From NCBI RefSeq assembly GCF_017876755.1, contig NZ_JAGIOO010000001.1, positions 3,519,786 to 3,583,785 on the forward strand: DNA of 64,000 bases, given 5' to 3'. Below are positions 43,558-52,481 of the stretch, piece after piece. Source of the DNA: Crossiella equi (lineage in GTDB: Bacteria; Actinomycetota; Actinomycetes; Mycobacteriales; Pseudonocardiaceae). The notes beneath the pieces are model-generated. The model did not search any database. It was not told the DNA's origin and saw only the letters and a list, made by a program, of their open reading frames with translations. A program made the position numbers and the translations under genes. Position 1 is the stretch's first letter; every line of letters begins with the position of its first letter.

Positions 43558-44427
43558 GTGGAGACGCGGGAGTTGCGGTACTTCGTCGCGGTCGCCGAGG
43601 AGCTGCACTTCGGCCGGGCCGCCGAGCGGCTGGGCATCGCGCAGCCACCGCTGTCCCGGACCATCGCCCAGCTCGAGCACCGGCTCGGCGTCGAGCTGCT
43701 CGAACGCACCAGCCGCAGCGTCGCGCTGACCGAGGCCGGGGCGGTGCTGCTGGCGGAGGGCCGCCGGATCCTCAGCTCGCTCGCCTCCGCCGAACGGCAC
43801 ACCCGGCTGGCCGCGGCCGGACGGCCCTCGCTCGTGCTGGCCGCCAAGACCGGGGCCTCCGGCGAGCTGCTGGCCAAGCTGCTCGACCGCTACTCCGCCG
43901 AGCCCGGCGCGGTCGAGCTGGACCTGCTGCTGTGCGAGTCCCAGCCGCAGCGGGCGCTGCACGACGGCCGCGCGGACGTGGCGCTGCTGCACCAGCCCTT
44001 CGACACCACCGCCGGGCTGGACACCGAGGTGCTGCACACCGAGGGCCAGATCGCCGTCCTGCCCACCTCCCACCCGCTGGCCCGCGCCCCCCGGCTGCGC
44101 ACGGCGGAGGTCAGCTCGCTGCCGGACCTGCCGCTCCCCCGCTGGCCCGGTCCGGACGGCAGCTACCCCGAGGGCCCCGGGATCGAGGTGCACAACCAGA
44201 TGCAGCTGTTCCAGATGATCGCGCTCGGCCGGAGCACCGCGGTCCTGCCCGAGTCCTGCCGCGTCAACCTGACCGAGGGCCTGGCCGCGGTGCCGGTGCT
44301 GGACGCGCCGCCGGTGACGACCGTGCTCGCCTGGCCGCCGCACAGCCGGTCCCGGGCGCTGGCGGAGCTGGTGCGCGTGGCCACCAGCGGACTGTCGGTG
44401 CCGCGCGGAGAATCGTCGGCATGGTGA
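43558..44427 (+). CDS. LysR-family transcriptional regulator
   Basis: 289 residues. N-terminal winged helix METRELRYFVAVAEELHFGRAAERLGIAQPPLSRTIAQLEHRLG, then the two-lobed effector domain. GTG start. Divergent from the SDR gene with a T-N11-A box between them, so it likely controls that gene and itself. Confidence 0.92.
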   Translation: METRELRYFVAVAEELHFGRAAERLGIAQPPLSRTIAQLEHRLGVELLERTSRSVALTEAGAVLLAEGRRILSSLASAERHTRLAAAGRPSLVLAAKTGASGELLAKLLDRYSAEPGAVELDLLLCESQPQRALHDGRADVALLHQPFDTTAGLDTEVLHTEGQIAVLPTSHPLARAPRLRTAEVSSLPDLPLPRWPGPDGSYPEGPGIEVHNQMQLFQMIALGRSTAVLPESCRVNLTEGLAAVPVLDAPPVTTVLAWPPHSRSRALAELVRVATSGLSVPRGESSAW

Positions 44428-44810
44428 TGGACGGGAAGACCCTCCAGGCGGTGGCCTCGGCACGGGCCGAGGAGCTGCCGACCTCGGTCCTGGAGCAGCC
44501 GTTCGGGCCGGACGCGGACGTGTTCAAGGTCCACGGCAAGGTGTTCCTGCTGCTGTGCGAGGTGCGCGGCGAGCCGGTGGTGATCCTCAAGGCCGATCCC
44601 GAGGACGGCGTGGCGCTGCGCGCGAACCACCCGGAGATCAGCCCTGGCTGGCACATGAACAAGCGGCACTGGCTCACCGTCGCGGCCGGGGAGACCGTCG
44701 ACGAGGGGCTGCTCGAGGACCTGGTCACCGAGTCCTACTGCCTGGTCGTGGACACCCTGCCCAAGTACCGCCAGCCGGTGGACCCGCGCACGTTCGGGGC
44801 CGCCCGGTGA
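44421..44810 (+). CDS. MmcQ/YjbR family protein
   Basis: 129 residues. VFKVHGKVFLLLCEVRGEPVVILKADPED, the HPEISPGWHMNKRHWLTV block and SYCLVVDTLPKYRQ are typical of YjbR/CyaY-like MmcQ proteins, a fold proposed to bind DNA. It overlaps the end of the LysR gene by 7 bp and the start of rarA by 4 bp. Confidence 0.88.
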   Translation: MVMDGKTLQAVASARAEELPTSVLEQPFGPDADVFKVHGKVFLLLCEVRGEPVVILKADPEDGVALRANHPEISPGWHMNKRHWLTVAAGETVDEGLLEDLVTESYCLVVDTLPKYRQPVDPRTFGAAR

Positions 44811-46108
44811 GCACGCCCTCGCTGTTCGAGGAACAGGCGCCCCGCCCGCTGGCCGACCGGCTGCGGCCGACGGCCCTGGACGAGGTGGTCGGCCAAGAGC
44901 ACCTGCTCGGGCCGGAGGCGCCGATCGGACGGATGGTCGGGCAGCGGCGGCTGGTGTCCACGGTCCTGTGGGGGCCGCCCGGCTGCGGCAAGACCACGAT
45001 CGCCCGGCTGCTGGCCGAGGGCACCGGGCTGGCCTTCGAGCCGCTGTCCGCGGTGTTCTCCGGGGTGGCCGACCTGCGGAAGGTGTTCCAGGTAGCGCAC
45101 CGCCGACGGGAGGCCGGGCAGGGCACGCTGCTGTTCGTCGACGAGATCCACCGGTTCAACCGCGCGCAGCAGGACAGCTTCCTGCCATACGTGGAGGACG
45201 GCACGGTGGTGCTGGTCGGGGCCACCACCGAGAACCCCAGCTTCGAGCTCAACGGCGCGCTGCTGTCCCGCTGCCAGGTCTTCGTGCTCAAACGGCTCGG
45301 CGACGCGGCCCTGGAAACCCTGCTGTCCCGGGCCGAACAGCTGGCCGGACGGCCGCTGCCGGTGTCCCCGGACGCCCGGCACGCGCTCATCGCCATGGCC
45401 GACGGCGACGGGCGCTACCTGCTCAACCTGGCCGAGCAGCTCCAGGCCCTGCCCGGGGACGTGGCGCCGCTGGCGGTGGCCGCGCTCACCGAGCTGGTGC
45501 AGAAGCGGGCGCCGCTCTACGACAAGGCGCAGGAGGGCCACTACAACCTGATCTCCGCGCTGCACAAGGCGATGCGCGGCTCGGACCCGGACGCCTCGCT
45601 GTACTGGCTGGCCCGCATGCTCGACGGCGGCGAGGACCCGCTGTACGTGGCGCGCAGGCTGGTGCGCTTCGCCACCGAGGACATCGGGATGGCCGACCCC
45701 CAGGCGGTGCGGCAGACCCTGGCCGCCTGGGACGTCTACGAACGGCTCGGCTCCCCGGAGGGCGAGCTGGCCATCGCGCAGGCCGTGGTGTACCTGGCCA
45801 CCGCGCCGAAGTCGGTCGCGGTCTACCGGGGCTTCGGCGAGGCGATGGCCAGTGCCCGCCGCACGGGGTCGCTGATGCCGCCGCCGCACCTGCTCAACGC
45901 GCCCACCCGGCTGATGAAGGACATCGGTTACGGCGAGGGCTACCAGTACGACCCGGACTCGCCCGAGGGCTTCTCCGGAGCCGACTACTTCCCCGAGGAC
46001 ATGCCGCGCGAGACGTTCTACCGGCCCACGCGCAACGGGCACGAGGCCGAGGTGGGGCAACGGCTGGCGCGCTGGGCGGAGCTGCGCGAGGAACGCGGTC
46101 CTAGATAG
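44807..46108 (+). CDS. rarA: Replication-associated recombination protein A (RarA/MgsA)
   Basis: 433 residues. PLADRLRPTALDEVVGQEHLLG, Walker A GPPGCGKTT, Walker B LLFVDEIHRFN, sensor VLVGATTENPSF, then the MgsA C-terminal domain (YDKAQEGHYNLISALHKAMRGSDPDASLYWLARML...). AAA+ clamp-loader-like ATPase acting at stalled forks. GTG start overlaps the YjbR stop. The stop overlaps the convergent MBL gene. Confidence 0.94.
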   Translation: MSTPSLFEEQAPRPLADRLRPTALDEVVGQEHLLGPEAPIGRMVGQRRLVSTVLWGPPGCGKTTIARLLAEGTGLAFEPLSAVFSGVADLRKVFQVAHRRREAGQGTLLFVDEIHRFNRAQQDSFLPYVEDGTVVLVGATTENPSFELNGALLSRCQVFVLKRLGDAALETLLSRAEQLAGRPLPVSPDARHALIAMADGDGRYLLNLAEQLQALPGDVAPLAVAALTELVQKRAPLYDKAQEGHYNLISALHKAMRGSDPDASLYWLARMLDGGEDPLYVARRLVRFATEDIGMADPQAVRQTLAAWDVYERLGSPEGELAIAQAVVYLATAPKSVAVYRGFGEAMASARRTGSLMPPPHLLNAPTRLMKDIGYGEGYQYDPDSPEGFSGADYFPEDMPRETFYRPTRNGHEAEVGQRLARWAELREERGPR

Positions 46109-46973
46109 CCAGTGGGATCCGCCCGCCGACCTCGGTGAGCATCGCCGAGATCACCGCGGGCAGCGACACCGGTTCCCCGCGCAGCTCGGCGGCGGCCACC
46201 ACCAGGTTGGCCACGTGCCGCTCGCCCTCGCTCCAGTGCGCCCACTGCTGTTTGGCGACGCGGTCCGCGCCGGGGCGCTCGGCGTTGTCCAGCAGCCACT
46301 GGAGGTACTCGGCGAGCTGCTCGAGGTGGGTCGAGCCCGCGGGCAGCACCGGCCCGTGGCCGGGCACGAGGTGCTCGTGCGGCAACGCGGCCAGCCACTC
46401 CAGGGCGGCCAGCCAGCCCCGCAGGGAGCCGTGCAGCGCCAGCGGGGTGACCTCGGCGAAAACCAGGTCCCCGGTGAACAGCACGCCCTCCCCCGGCACG
46501 TGCACCACCAGGTCGCCGTCGGTGTGCGCCTTGCCGGGCACCGGCAGGACGTCGGCGTGCAGGCCGCCCAGGTCCAGGCGCAGCGGGGAGGTGACCGTCT
46601 CGGTGATCTCGGCCGGGCTGATGTCGCCCCAGGTGGAGCACTCGAAGGCCATGTCGTAGGTGTGCGGGCCCGCCGCGATGGTCACCGCCGCCGGGGACGT
46701 GGCCAGCACCGCGCCACCGAGCGCGCTGACCTGGTTGGCGCCGTTGGCGTGGTCGCCGTGCGCGTGCGTGATGGCGGCGGTGAGCGGCTTGGCACCGGCG
46801 TCGGCGTGCAGGGCGGCCAGCAGCCGCTGGGTGCGGGCCTCGGTGGCGAGCGTGTCGACCAGGAGGGTGCGCTCGGTCCCGGCCACCCAGCCCGCGTTGT
46901 TGAGGAACCAGCCGCCCGGCTCCTGGATGTAGGCCCGGACCACACCGGTCACGTGCTCGATGTACTCGCCCAT
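46101..46973 (-). CDS. MBL-fold metallohydrolase
   Basis: 290 residues. Metal-site motif THAHGDHANG, later Asp/His residues in GKAHTDGDLVV, FTGDLVFAEVTP and VPGHGPV. Overall pattern resembles glyoxalase II-like or flavin-free beta-lactamase-fold hydrolases. Substrate not predictable. It overlaps the end of rarA on the other strand by 8 bp. Confidence 0.88.
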   Translation of the reverse strand: MGEYIEHVTGVVRAYIQEPGGWFLNNAGWVAGTERTLLVDTLATEARTQRLLAALHADAGAKPLTAAITHAHGDHANGANQVSALGGAVLATSPAAVTIAAGPHTYDMAFECSTWGDISPAEITETVTSPLRLDLGGLHADVLPVPGKAHTDGDLVVHVPGEGVLFTGDLVFAEVTPLALHGSLRGWLAALEWLAALPHEHLVPGHGPVLPAGSTHLEQLAEYLQWLLDNAERPGADRVAKQQWAHWSEGERHVANLVVAAAELRGEPVSLPAVISAMLTEVGGRIPLAI

Positions 46974-47054
46974 GCCCGCGACCGTACCGGCGCCGTTCCC
47001 GCCGGTGCCGGGAACTGCCCGCCCGGGCCATGTGGTTCACACTTGCCTCCACTG

Positions 47055-47097
47055 GACAGGTCTGTCTACTCTCGGTTCCGAACTGAACAGACCTGTC
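47055..47097. promoter_or_regulatory. Two TetR-type operators
   Basis: GACAGGTCTGTC (47055-47066) and AACAGACCTGTC (47086-47097) are two near-identical 12-bp palindromes 31 bp apart, about three helical turns. Each is followed by TAC. They sit directly before the MFS gene, whose operon also encodes a TetR regulator. Confidence 0.7.
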
Positions 47098-47117
47098 TAC
47101 CTAATGGAGGTGTGGGC

Positions 47118-48338
47118 ATGTCCCAGGCCCCGCGCCGACCGGCACGGCTGCCCGATGCCGTCGCGCTGTACCTGCTGGCTTCCGTGGTCGTCACCCTGCT
47201 GGCCGCCTCCAGCGCGCCCACCCCGCTCTACGGCACCTACCAGGCGATGTGGGGCTTCTCCCCCATCACCACCACGGTCGTGTTCGGCGTGTACGCCGTC
47301 TCGGTCCTGGTGTCCCTGCTGGTCCTGGGCAAGCTGTCCGACCACGTCGGCCGCAGGCCCGTGCTGCTGGTGTCCCTGCTGGTCCAGGTGGCCGCGATGG
47401 TCGTGCTGGCCACCGCGACCGGGGTGGGCTCGCTGATCGCCGCGCGCGTGGTGCAGGGCGTGGCCACCGGGGCCGCGATCGGCGCGCTCGGCGCGGGCAT
47501 GCTCGACCTGGACGCGCGGCGCGGGCAGCTGGCCAACGCGGTCGCACCCGGTGTCGGCACCGCGGTCGGCGCGCTGTTCTCCGCGCTGCTGCTGACCTAC
47601 GTGCCCGGTCCGCTGGAGCAGGTCTACGTGGTCTTCATCGCGCTGTTCCTGGCGCAGGGCGTCGGGGTGCTGTTCATGCGCGAGACCGTCTCGCCCGAAC
47701 CGGGCGCGCTGGCCAGCCTCAAGCCGGAGATCACGCTGCCCCGCGCGGTGCGGTCCCGCGTGCTGACCGCGGCGCCGGTGCTGTTCGCGGTGTGGGCGCT
47801 GGCCGGGCTGTACGGCGCGCTCGGTCCGGCCCTGGAGACCAAGCTCAGCGGCGACCCCTCGCCGGTGCTCGGCGGGCTGCTGGTGTTCAGCTTCGCCGCC
47901 ACCGCGGCCGTCGCGGTGTTCGTGCTGCGCAGGCGCCCACCGGAGGCCGTGATGCGCATCGGGGTGAGCACGCTGCTGGTCGGTGTGCTGGTGGCCCTGC
48001 TCGCGCTCAGCGTGCCGTCGCTGACGTTGTTCTTCCTCGGCACCGCGGTCTCCGGCGTGGGCTTCGGCGCCGGGTTCCAGGGCGGCATCCGCACCACGCT
48101 GCCGCTGGCGCAGCCGCACGAGCGGGCCGGGGTGCTGTCCCTGCTGTACGTGGTGTCCTACCTGGGTTTCGGCGTCCCGGCGGTGGGTGCGGGCGCGCTC
48201 GTGGTCTACGGCCCCGGCCTGTTCGGCGCCACCCGGATCTACGGCGCGGTGGTGATCGTGCTGGCGCTGCTGGCCCTGGTCCGGCTGGTCGCGGCGGTGC
48301 GCGATCGGGCGGCCGGTCCCGCGCTGTCCCGGCTGTAA
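47118..48338 (+). CDS. MFS drug-efflux-type transporter
   Basis: 406 residues, 12 membrane helices. Motif A between helices 2 and 3: GKLSDHVGRRPVLL. The helix 5 region GAGMLDLDARRGQLANAVAPGVGTAVGALFSALL resembles drug:H+ antiporters. ATG with GGAGG upstream. Two palindromes upstream and a TetR gene downstream indicate ligand-induced expression. Confidence 0.9.
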   Translation: MSQAPRRPARLPDAVALYLLASVVVTLLAASSAPTPLYGTYQAMWGFSPITTTVVFGVYAVSVLVSLLVLGKLSDHVGRRPVLLVSLLVQVAAMVVLATATGVGSLIAARVVQGVATGAAIGALGAGMLDLDARRGQLANAVAPGVGTAVGALFSALLLTYVPGPLEQVYVVFIALFLAQGVGVLFMRETVSPEPGALASLKPEITLPRAVRSRVLTAAPVLFAVWALAGLYGALGPALETKLSGDPSPVLGGLLVFSFAATAAVAVFVLRRRPPEAVMRIGVSTLLVGVLVALLALSVPSLTLFFLGTAVSGVGFGAGFQGGIRTTLPLAQPHERAGVLSLLYVVSYLGFGVPAVGAGALVVYGPGLFGATRIYGAVVIVLALLALVRLVAAVRDRAAGPALSRL

Positions 48339-48375
48339 CCTGGGTGGACTTGTCCGGTTCGAGGGAGTGGTGACG

Positions 48376-48948
48376 ATGGCGGCGACCTCAACGAGGATGT
48401 CGGCGCGGGAACGCCTGCTCGCCGCGGCTGACGAGCTGTTCTACAACGAGGGCGTGCGCTCGGTCGGCATCGACCGCGTGATCGAGCACGCCGGGGTCGC
48501 CAAGGCCTCGCTGTACAACACCTTCGGCAGCAAGGACGAGCTGATCCACGCCTACCTCAAGGGCAGGCAGGACCGCATGGCCTCGCGGATCCTGGCGGCC
48601 GTGGACGCCGCCGGGACCCCGGCCGAGAAGGTGCTCGCGGTCTTCGACGCGCAGGCCGCCTGCTACGCCGAGTCCGGTTACCAGGGCTGCGCCTTCCACC
48701 GCGCCAGCGCCGAGTCCCGGCCGGGCGACCGGGTCGAGCAGGCCACCCGCGAGTACCGGCAGTGGGTGCGCGGCCTGTTCGCCGAGCTGGCCGAGCGGCT
48801 GGGCGCGGCCGACCCCCGGCTGCTGGCCCACCAGCTGCACCTGGTCTACGACGGCACCGGGCACGCCACCCGCACCGAGCGCGACTCGGCCGCGACCGCC
48901 GTGGCCCGGACCACCGCGAGCACGCTGGTGGCCGCCGCCCTCGCCTAA
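48376..48948 (+). CDS. TetR-family regulator
   Basis: 190 residues. RERLLAAADELFYNEGVRSVGIDRVIEHAGVAKASLYNTFGSKDELI is the helix-turn-helix; the rest is a helical ligand domain with a CAFHRASAESRPGD loop. ATG 48376 is favoured by GAGGGAG eight bases upstream. It lies 37 bp after the MFS gene and probably represses it through the two upstream palindromes. Confidence 0.92.
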   Translation: MAATSTRMSARERLLAAADELFYNEGVRSVGIDRVIEHAGVAKASLYNTFGSKDELIHAYLKGRQDRMASRILAAVDAAGTPAEKVLAVFDAQAACYAESGYQGCAFHRASAESRPGDRVEQATREYRQWVRGLFAELAERLGAADPRLLAHQLHLVYDGTGHATRTERDSAATAVARTTASTLVAAALA

Positions 48949-49538
48949 CGCGCGCGGCGGTAGGTGCACACGTGCACCCCGGCCGGGCTGATCTCGGTCG
49001 AGGCCAGCTCCAGCACCCGCTTGCCCCCGGTCGCCGGGAAGATCGACTTGCCGCCGCCGAGCAGCACCGGCATGACCATCAGACGGAGCTCGTCCACCAG
49101 GTCCTCGGCCAGCAGCGTGCGCGCCAGCGTCGGGCTGCCCATCACCAGCAGGTCGCCGCCCTCGGCGGCCAGGAGCTCCCGGAGCGCCCCGACCACGGCC
49201 GCGCCCGGGATGCGCGTGGTGTTCGCCCAGGTCAGGTCGGCCTCGGTGAGGCTGTCGGTGACCACGTACTTGGCGATGGTGTTCATGCGGTGGGTGAACG
49301 GGTCCTTCTCGTCCCGGGTGGGCCAGGCCGCGGCCATGTTCTGCCAGGTGCGGCGCCCGAACAGCAGCGCGTCGGCCTTACCCAGGGCGTCGGCGAAGGC
49401 GCCGCCCACCACCTCCGGGTCGAAGAACTGGCCGGTCCAGCCGCCGTGCGCGAAGCCGCCGTCGGTGTCCTCCTCCGGACCGCCGGGGGCCTGGACCACA
49501 CCGTCGAGGCTCATGAACTCGCTGATCACGATGCGCAC
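48945..49538 (-). CDS. Dihydrofolate reductase-like (RibD C-terminal) protein
   Basis: 197 residues. RIVISEFMSLDGVVQAPGG, LFGRRTWQNMAAAWP, GGDLLVMGSPTLARTLL, MVMPVLLGGGKSIFP are the RibD_C family marks. NADPH-dependent reductase fold without a known substrate; not a true FolA. Overlaps the TetR gene end by 4 bp. Confidence 0.9.
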   Translation of the reverse strand: MRIVISEFMSLDGVVQAPGGPEEDTDGGFAHGGWTGQFFDPEVVGGAFADALGKADALLFGRRTWQNMAAAWPTRDEKDPFTHRMNTIAKYVVTDSLTEADLTWANTTRIPGAAVVGALRELLAAEGGDLLVMGSPTLARTLLAEDLVDELRLMVMPVLLGGGKSIFPATGGKRVLELASTEISPAGVHVCTYRRAR

Positions 49539-49831
49539 CGGACTCGTCTCCTCTTCTCGCCGTTCGGGTTCTCGTCAGGGCAGACCGGCGGCACGGGGAG
49601 AGCTCATCGCCCCCGGTCCGGTGACCCGCGTCACAGATCATCCGGTGCTAGCCTCGGGGGGACAGCGAGCACACGCGAGACGGGGAGCTCTTCTCTCGAT
49701 GGTGGTTCTGGGCGACGTCCCCGGGTGATACCCGGACGTGCGACGAGCGGTGGCCGGTTCCCGGTGACACCGCTGTTCGTCGTGGCCTCCTCAACCCCCA
49801 CACCCTGTTCCACTCGCAGGAGAGCTTCCGC
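49539..49831 (+). promoter_or_regulatory. Leader of the ABC-F gene with uORF and hairpins
   Basis: A 9-codon frame ATG 49699 to TGA 49728 (MVVLGDVPG) follows a GGGGAG site. Its end overlaps hairpin GTCC.CGGGT-GAT-ACCCGGAC (about 49717-49737). A second, larger hairpin pairs CGACGAGCGGTG with CACCGC..TTCGTCG (about 49741-49785). A -10 like TAGCCT (about 49651) and the repeat GTGACCCGCGTCAC (49620-49633) lie upstream. Resistance-type ABC-F genes are often controlled by ribosome stalling on such uORFs. Confidence 0.5.
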
Positions 49832-51445
49832 ATGTCCAAGAACTCCGTCGTGGTCTCGAACCTGTCGTTCGCGTGGCCGGACGACACCCCCGTCTTCACC
49901 GACCTGAGCTTCGCGGTCGGCCCCGGCCGCACCGGCCTGGTCGCCCCCAACGGCGCGGGCAAGAGCACGCTGCTGCGCCTGATCGCCGGTGACCTCGCCC
50001 CCGCCTCGGGGTCGGTCACCGTGACGGGGGAGCTCGGCTACCTCCCCCAGGACCTGCCCCTGACCGGTGAGCCGACCGTGGCCGAGGTGCTCGGCATCGC
50101 CGAAGTGGTGCGCGCGCTGGCTGCCATCGAGTCCGGGGACACCGCCGAGGAGCACTTCGCCGTGGTCGGCTCGGACTGGGACGTCGAGGAGCGCGCCCGG
50201 GTCGAGCTGGACCGGCTGGGCCTCGGTGACGTCGCGCTGGACCGCGAGCTGGGCACGCTCAGCGGCGGCCAGGTCGTCTCGCTCGGGCTGGCCGCGCAGC
50301 TGTTGAGGCAGCCGGACGTGCTGCTGCTGGACGAGCCCACCAACAACCTCGACCGGGCGGCCCGCGCCCGGCTGCACCGCGTGCTCGGCGAGTGGCGGGG
50401 CTGCCTGCTGCTGGTCAGCCACGACCGGGAGCTGCTGGACCGGATGGAGCGCATCGCCGAGCTGGACCGGGGCGAGGTCCGCTTCCACGGCGGCGACTTC
50501 AGCGACTACGAGGCGGCCCGGCAGGCCGCGCGGGAGGTCGCGGAGAAGAACGTGCGCAGCGCCGAGCAGCAGCTCAAGCGGGAGAAGCGCGAGGCGCAGC
50601 AGGCCAGGGAGCGCTCGGCGCGCAAGGCCAGCACCGGGGCGCGCACGAACACCGACATCCCGCGCATCGCGGCGGGCAACATCAAGCGGTGGGCGCAGGC
50701 CGCGGCGGGCAAGTCCGCCGACGTGCACGCGCAGCGCGTGGACAGCGCGCGGGCCCGGCTGGACGAGGCCGAGCGCGCGGTGCGGGAGGACGCGGCCATG
50801 GCGCTGACGCTGCCCGCGACGAACGTGCCCGCGGGCCGCACGGTGTTCCAGGGCGAGCGGATCCGGGTGCGGGAGCTGTTCTCCGGCGAGGGCGTCTCGC
50901 TGTCCGTGCGCGGGCCGGAGCGGATCGCGCTGACCGGTGGCAACGGCGTGGGCAAGTCGACGCTGCTGCGCGTGGTCGGCGGACAGCTGGCGCCGGAGGG
51001 CGGGCTGATGCACCGGGCGGAGGGCCGCATCGCGTACCTGTCGCAGCGGCTGGACGTGCTCGACCCCTCCCGCACGGTGCTGGAGAGCCTGCGGCACGCC
51101 GCGCCCGAGATGCCGGAGTCGGAGCGCATGCACCTGTTGGCGCGCTTCCTGTTCCGGGGCGACCGGGTGCACCTGCCGGTGGGTGTGCTCTCCGGCGGGG
51201 AGCTGCTGCGGGCCACCCTGGTGTGCGTGCTGTGCGCGGAACCGGCCCCGCAGCTGCTGCTGCTGGACGAGCCGACGAACAACCTGGACCTGGTGAGCGT
51301 GGAGCAGCTGACCAGCGCGCTCAACGCCTACCAGGGCGCGTTCGTGGTGGTCAGCCACGACCACCGGTTCCTGGCCGAGATCGGCGTGACCCGCTGGCTG
51401 CACCTGGCCGACGGCGAGCTGACCGAGACCGGGGAGCGGGCATGA
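49832..51445 (+). CDS. ABC-F family ATPase (ribosome protection type)
   Basis: 537 residues, two ABC domains and no membrane helices. Walker A APNGAGKST and GGNGVGKST; signatures LSGGQVVSLGLAAQL and LSGGELLRATLVCVL; Walker B LLLLDEPTNNLD in both halves. The basic inter-domain linker (about residues 225-320) is long (KREKREAQQARERSARKAST...). ABC-F proteins of this shape release macrolide-, lincosamide- or streptogramin-type drugs from the ribosome, or act in translation. ATG with GGAGAG upstream. Confidence 0.9.
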   Translation: MSKNSVVVSNLSFAWPDDTPVFTDLSFAVGPGRTGLVAPNGAGKSTLLRLIAGDLAPASGSVTVTGELGYLPQDLPLTGEPTVAEVLGIAEVVRALAAIESGDTAEEHFAVVGSDWDVEERARVELDRLGLGDVALDRELGTLSGGQVVSLGLAAQLLRQPDVLLLDEPTNNLDRAARARLHRVLGEWRGCLLLVSHDRELLDRMERIAELDRGEVRFHGGDFSDYEAARQAAREVAEKNVRSAEQQLKREKREAQQARERSARKASTGARTNTDIPRIAAGNIKRWAQAAAGKSADVHAQRVDSARARLDEAERAVREDAAMALTLPATNVPAGRTVFQGERIRVRELFSGEGVSLSVRGPERIALTGGNGVGKSTLLRVVGGQLAPEGGLMHRAEGRIAYLSQRLDVLDPSRTVLESLRHAAPEMPESERMHLLARFLFRGDRVHLPVGVLSGGELLRATLVCVLCAEPAPQLLLLDEPTNNLDLVSVEQLTSALNAYQGAFVVVSHDHRFLAEIGVTRWLHLADGELTETGERA

Positions 51446-52368
51446 GCACTCCCCCGCTGGACCGCGACGTGGCACTGGCCCTGGCCGCCCTGCCCCTGCC
51501 CGGCACGGGCGCCCGTTCCCTGGCCGAGCAGCGTGCCCTGGTGGCCGCGTCGGGCCTGTCGACCGAGGACCTGCGCCGGGGCGGCCGGTTCGAGGTGACC
51601 GAGCACGAGCACGCGGGGGTGCCCCTGCTGGTCTGCCGACCGCCGGGCCGCACCGGCCTGGGCTGCCTGTACTACCTGCACGGGGGCGGCCTGGTGCTGG
51701 GCGACAACCGGACCCCGGACCTGGCCACCGCCCTGGACCTGGCGCAGGAGCTGGACCTCGCGGTGGTGGCCCCGGCCTACCGCCTGGCGCCGGAGCACCA
51801 GTACCCGGCGGCCCTGGACGACTGCTACGCGGGTCTGCTGTGGACGGTCGAACAGTCCTTTGTGGACCCTGACCGGGTGGTGGTGGCGGGCGGCAGCGCG
51901 GGCGGCGGCCTGGCCGCGGCGACGGCCATCCTCGCCCGCGACCGCGGCGGTCCGGCCCTGGCCGGCCAGCTCCTGATGTGCCCGAAGCTGGACGACCGGG
52001 GCGACACCCCGTCGGCCTGGCAGCTGGCCGAGGAGGGCGTGTGGAGCCGTGCGGTGGACCAGGAGGGCTGGCGTGCCTACCTGGGTCCGAGGCAGGGCAC
52101 CGCGGACGTGCCCGCCTACGCCGCCCCGGCCCGGCTGGCGGACGCGACCGGCCTGCCCCCGGCGTTCGTGGACGTCGGGGCGGTGGAGGTCTACCGCGAC
52201 GAGGCGGTGGCCTACGCCTCGCTGCTGTGGCGCGCGGGGGTGTCGGCGGAGCTGCACGTCTGGTCGGGCGCCTGCCACGGGGTGGACGCGCTGGCCCCGG
52301 CCGCGGCGGTGTCCCGCACGGCGGTGTCGGTGCGCGCGCCCTGGCTGCGGCGGGTCCTAATGGTCTAA
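51442..52368 (+). CDS. Hormone-sensitive-lipase-type alpha/beta hydrolase
   Basis: 308 residues. Oxyanion motif YYLHGGGLVLGD, APAYRLAPEHQYPAALDD, nucleophile GGSAGGGLAAA, acid in VGAVEVYRDE and His in GACHGVD. An esterase of the HSL family. Its ATG overlaps the stop of the ABC-F gene, so it shares that gene's control; it might inactivate the same antibiotic. Confidence 0.9.
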   Translation: MSTPPLDRDVALALAALPLPGTGARSLAEQRALVAASGLSTEDLRRGGRFEVTEHEHAGVPLLVCRPPGRTGLGCLYYLHGGGLVLGDNRTPDLATALDLAQELDLAVVAPAYRLAPEHQYPAALDDCYAGLLWTVEQSFVDPDRVVVAGGSAGGGLAAATAILARDRGGPALAGQLLMCPKLDDRGDTPSAWQLAEEGVWSRAVDQEGWRAYLGPRQGTADVPAYAAPARLADATGLPPAFVDVGAVEVYRDEAVAYASLLWRAGVSAELHVWSGACHGVDALAPAAAVSRTAVSVRAPWLRRVLMV

Positions 52369-52481
52369 ACCAAAGTAGGTAGCCCGCGATCTCCTCCGCC
52401 TGCTGTCATGGCCTGGACACACCGACCAACGCGGGTCGTCCTCCCGCCGCCGGGACCCGCCCGCGGGATTGTGGGGTTGGC

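Noticed and set aside
44421-46108. YjbR and RarA genes as part of a defence or secondary system
   Set aside because: Both are common housekeeping or conserved genes and their overlap is ordinary actinobacterial gene packing.
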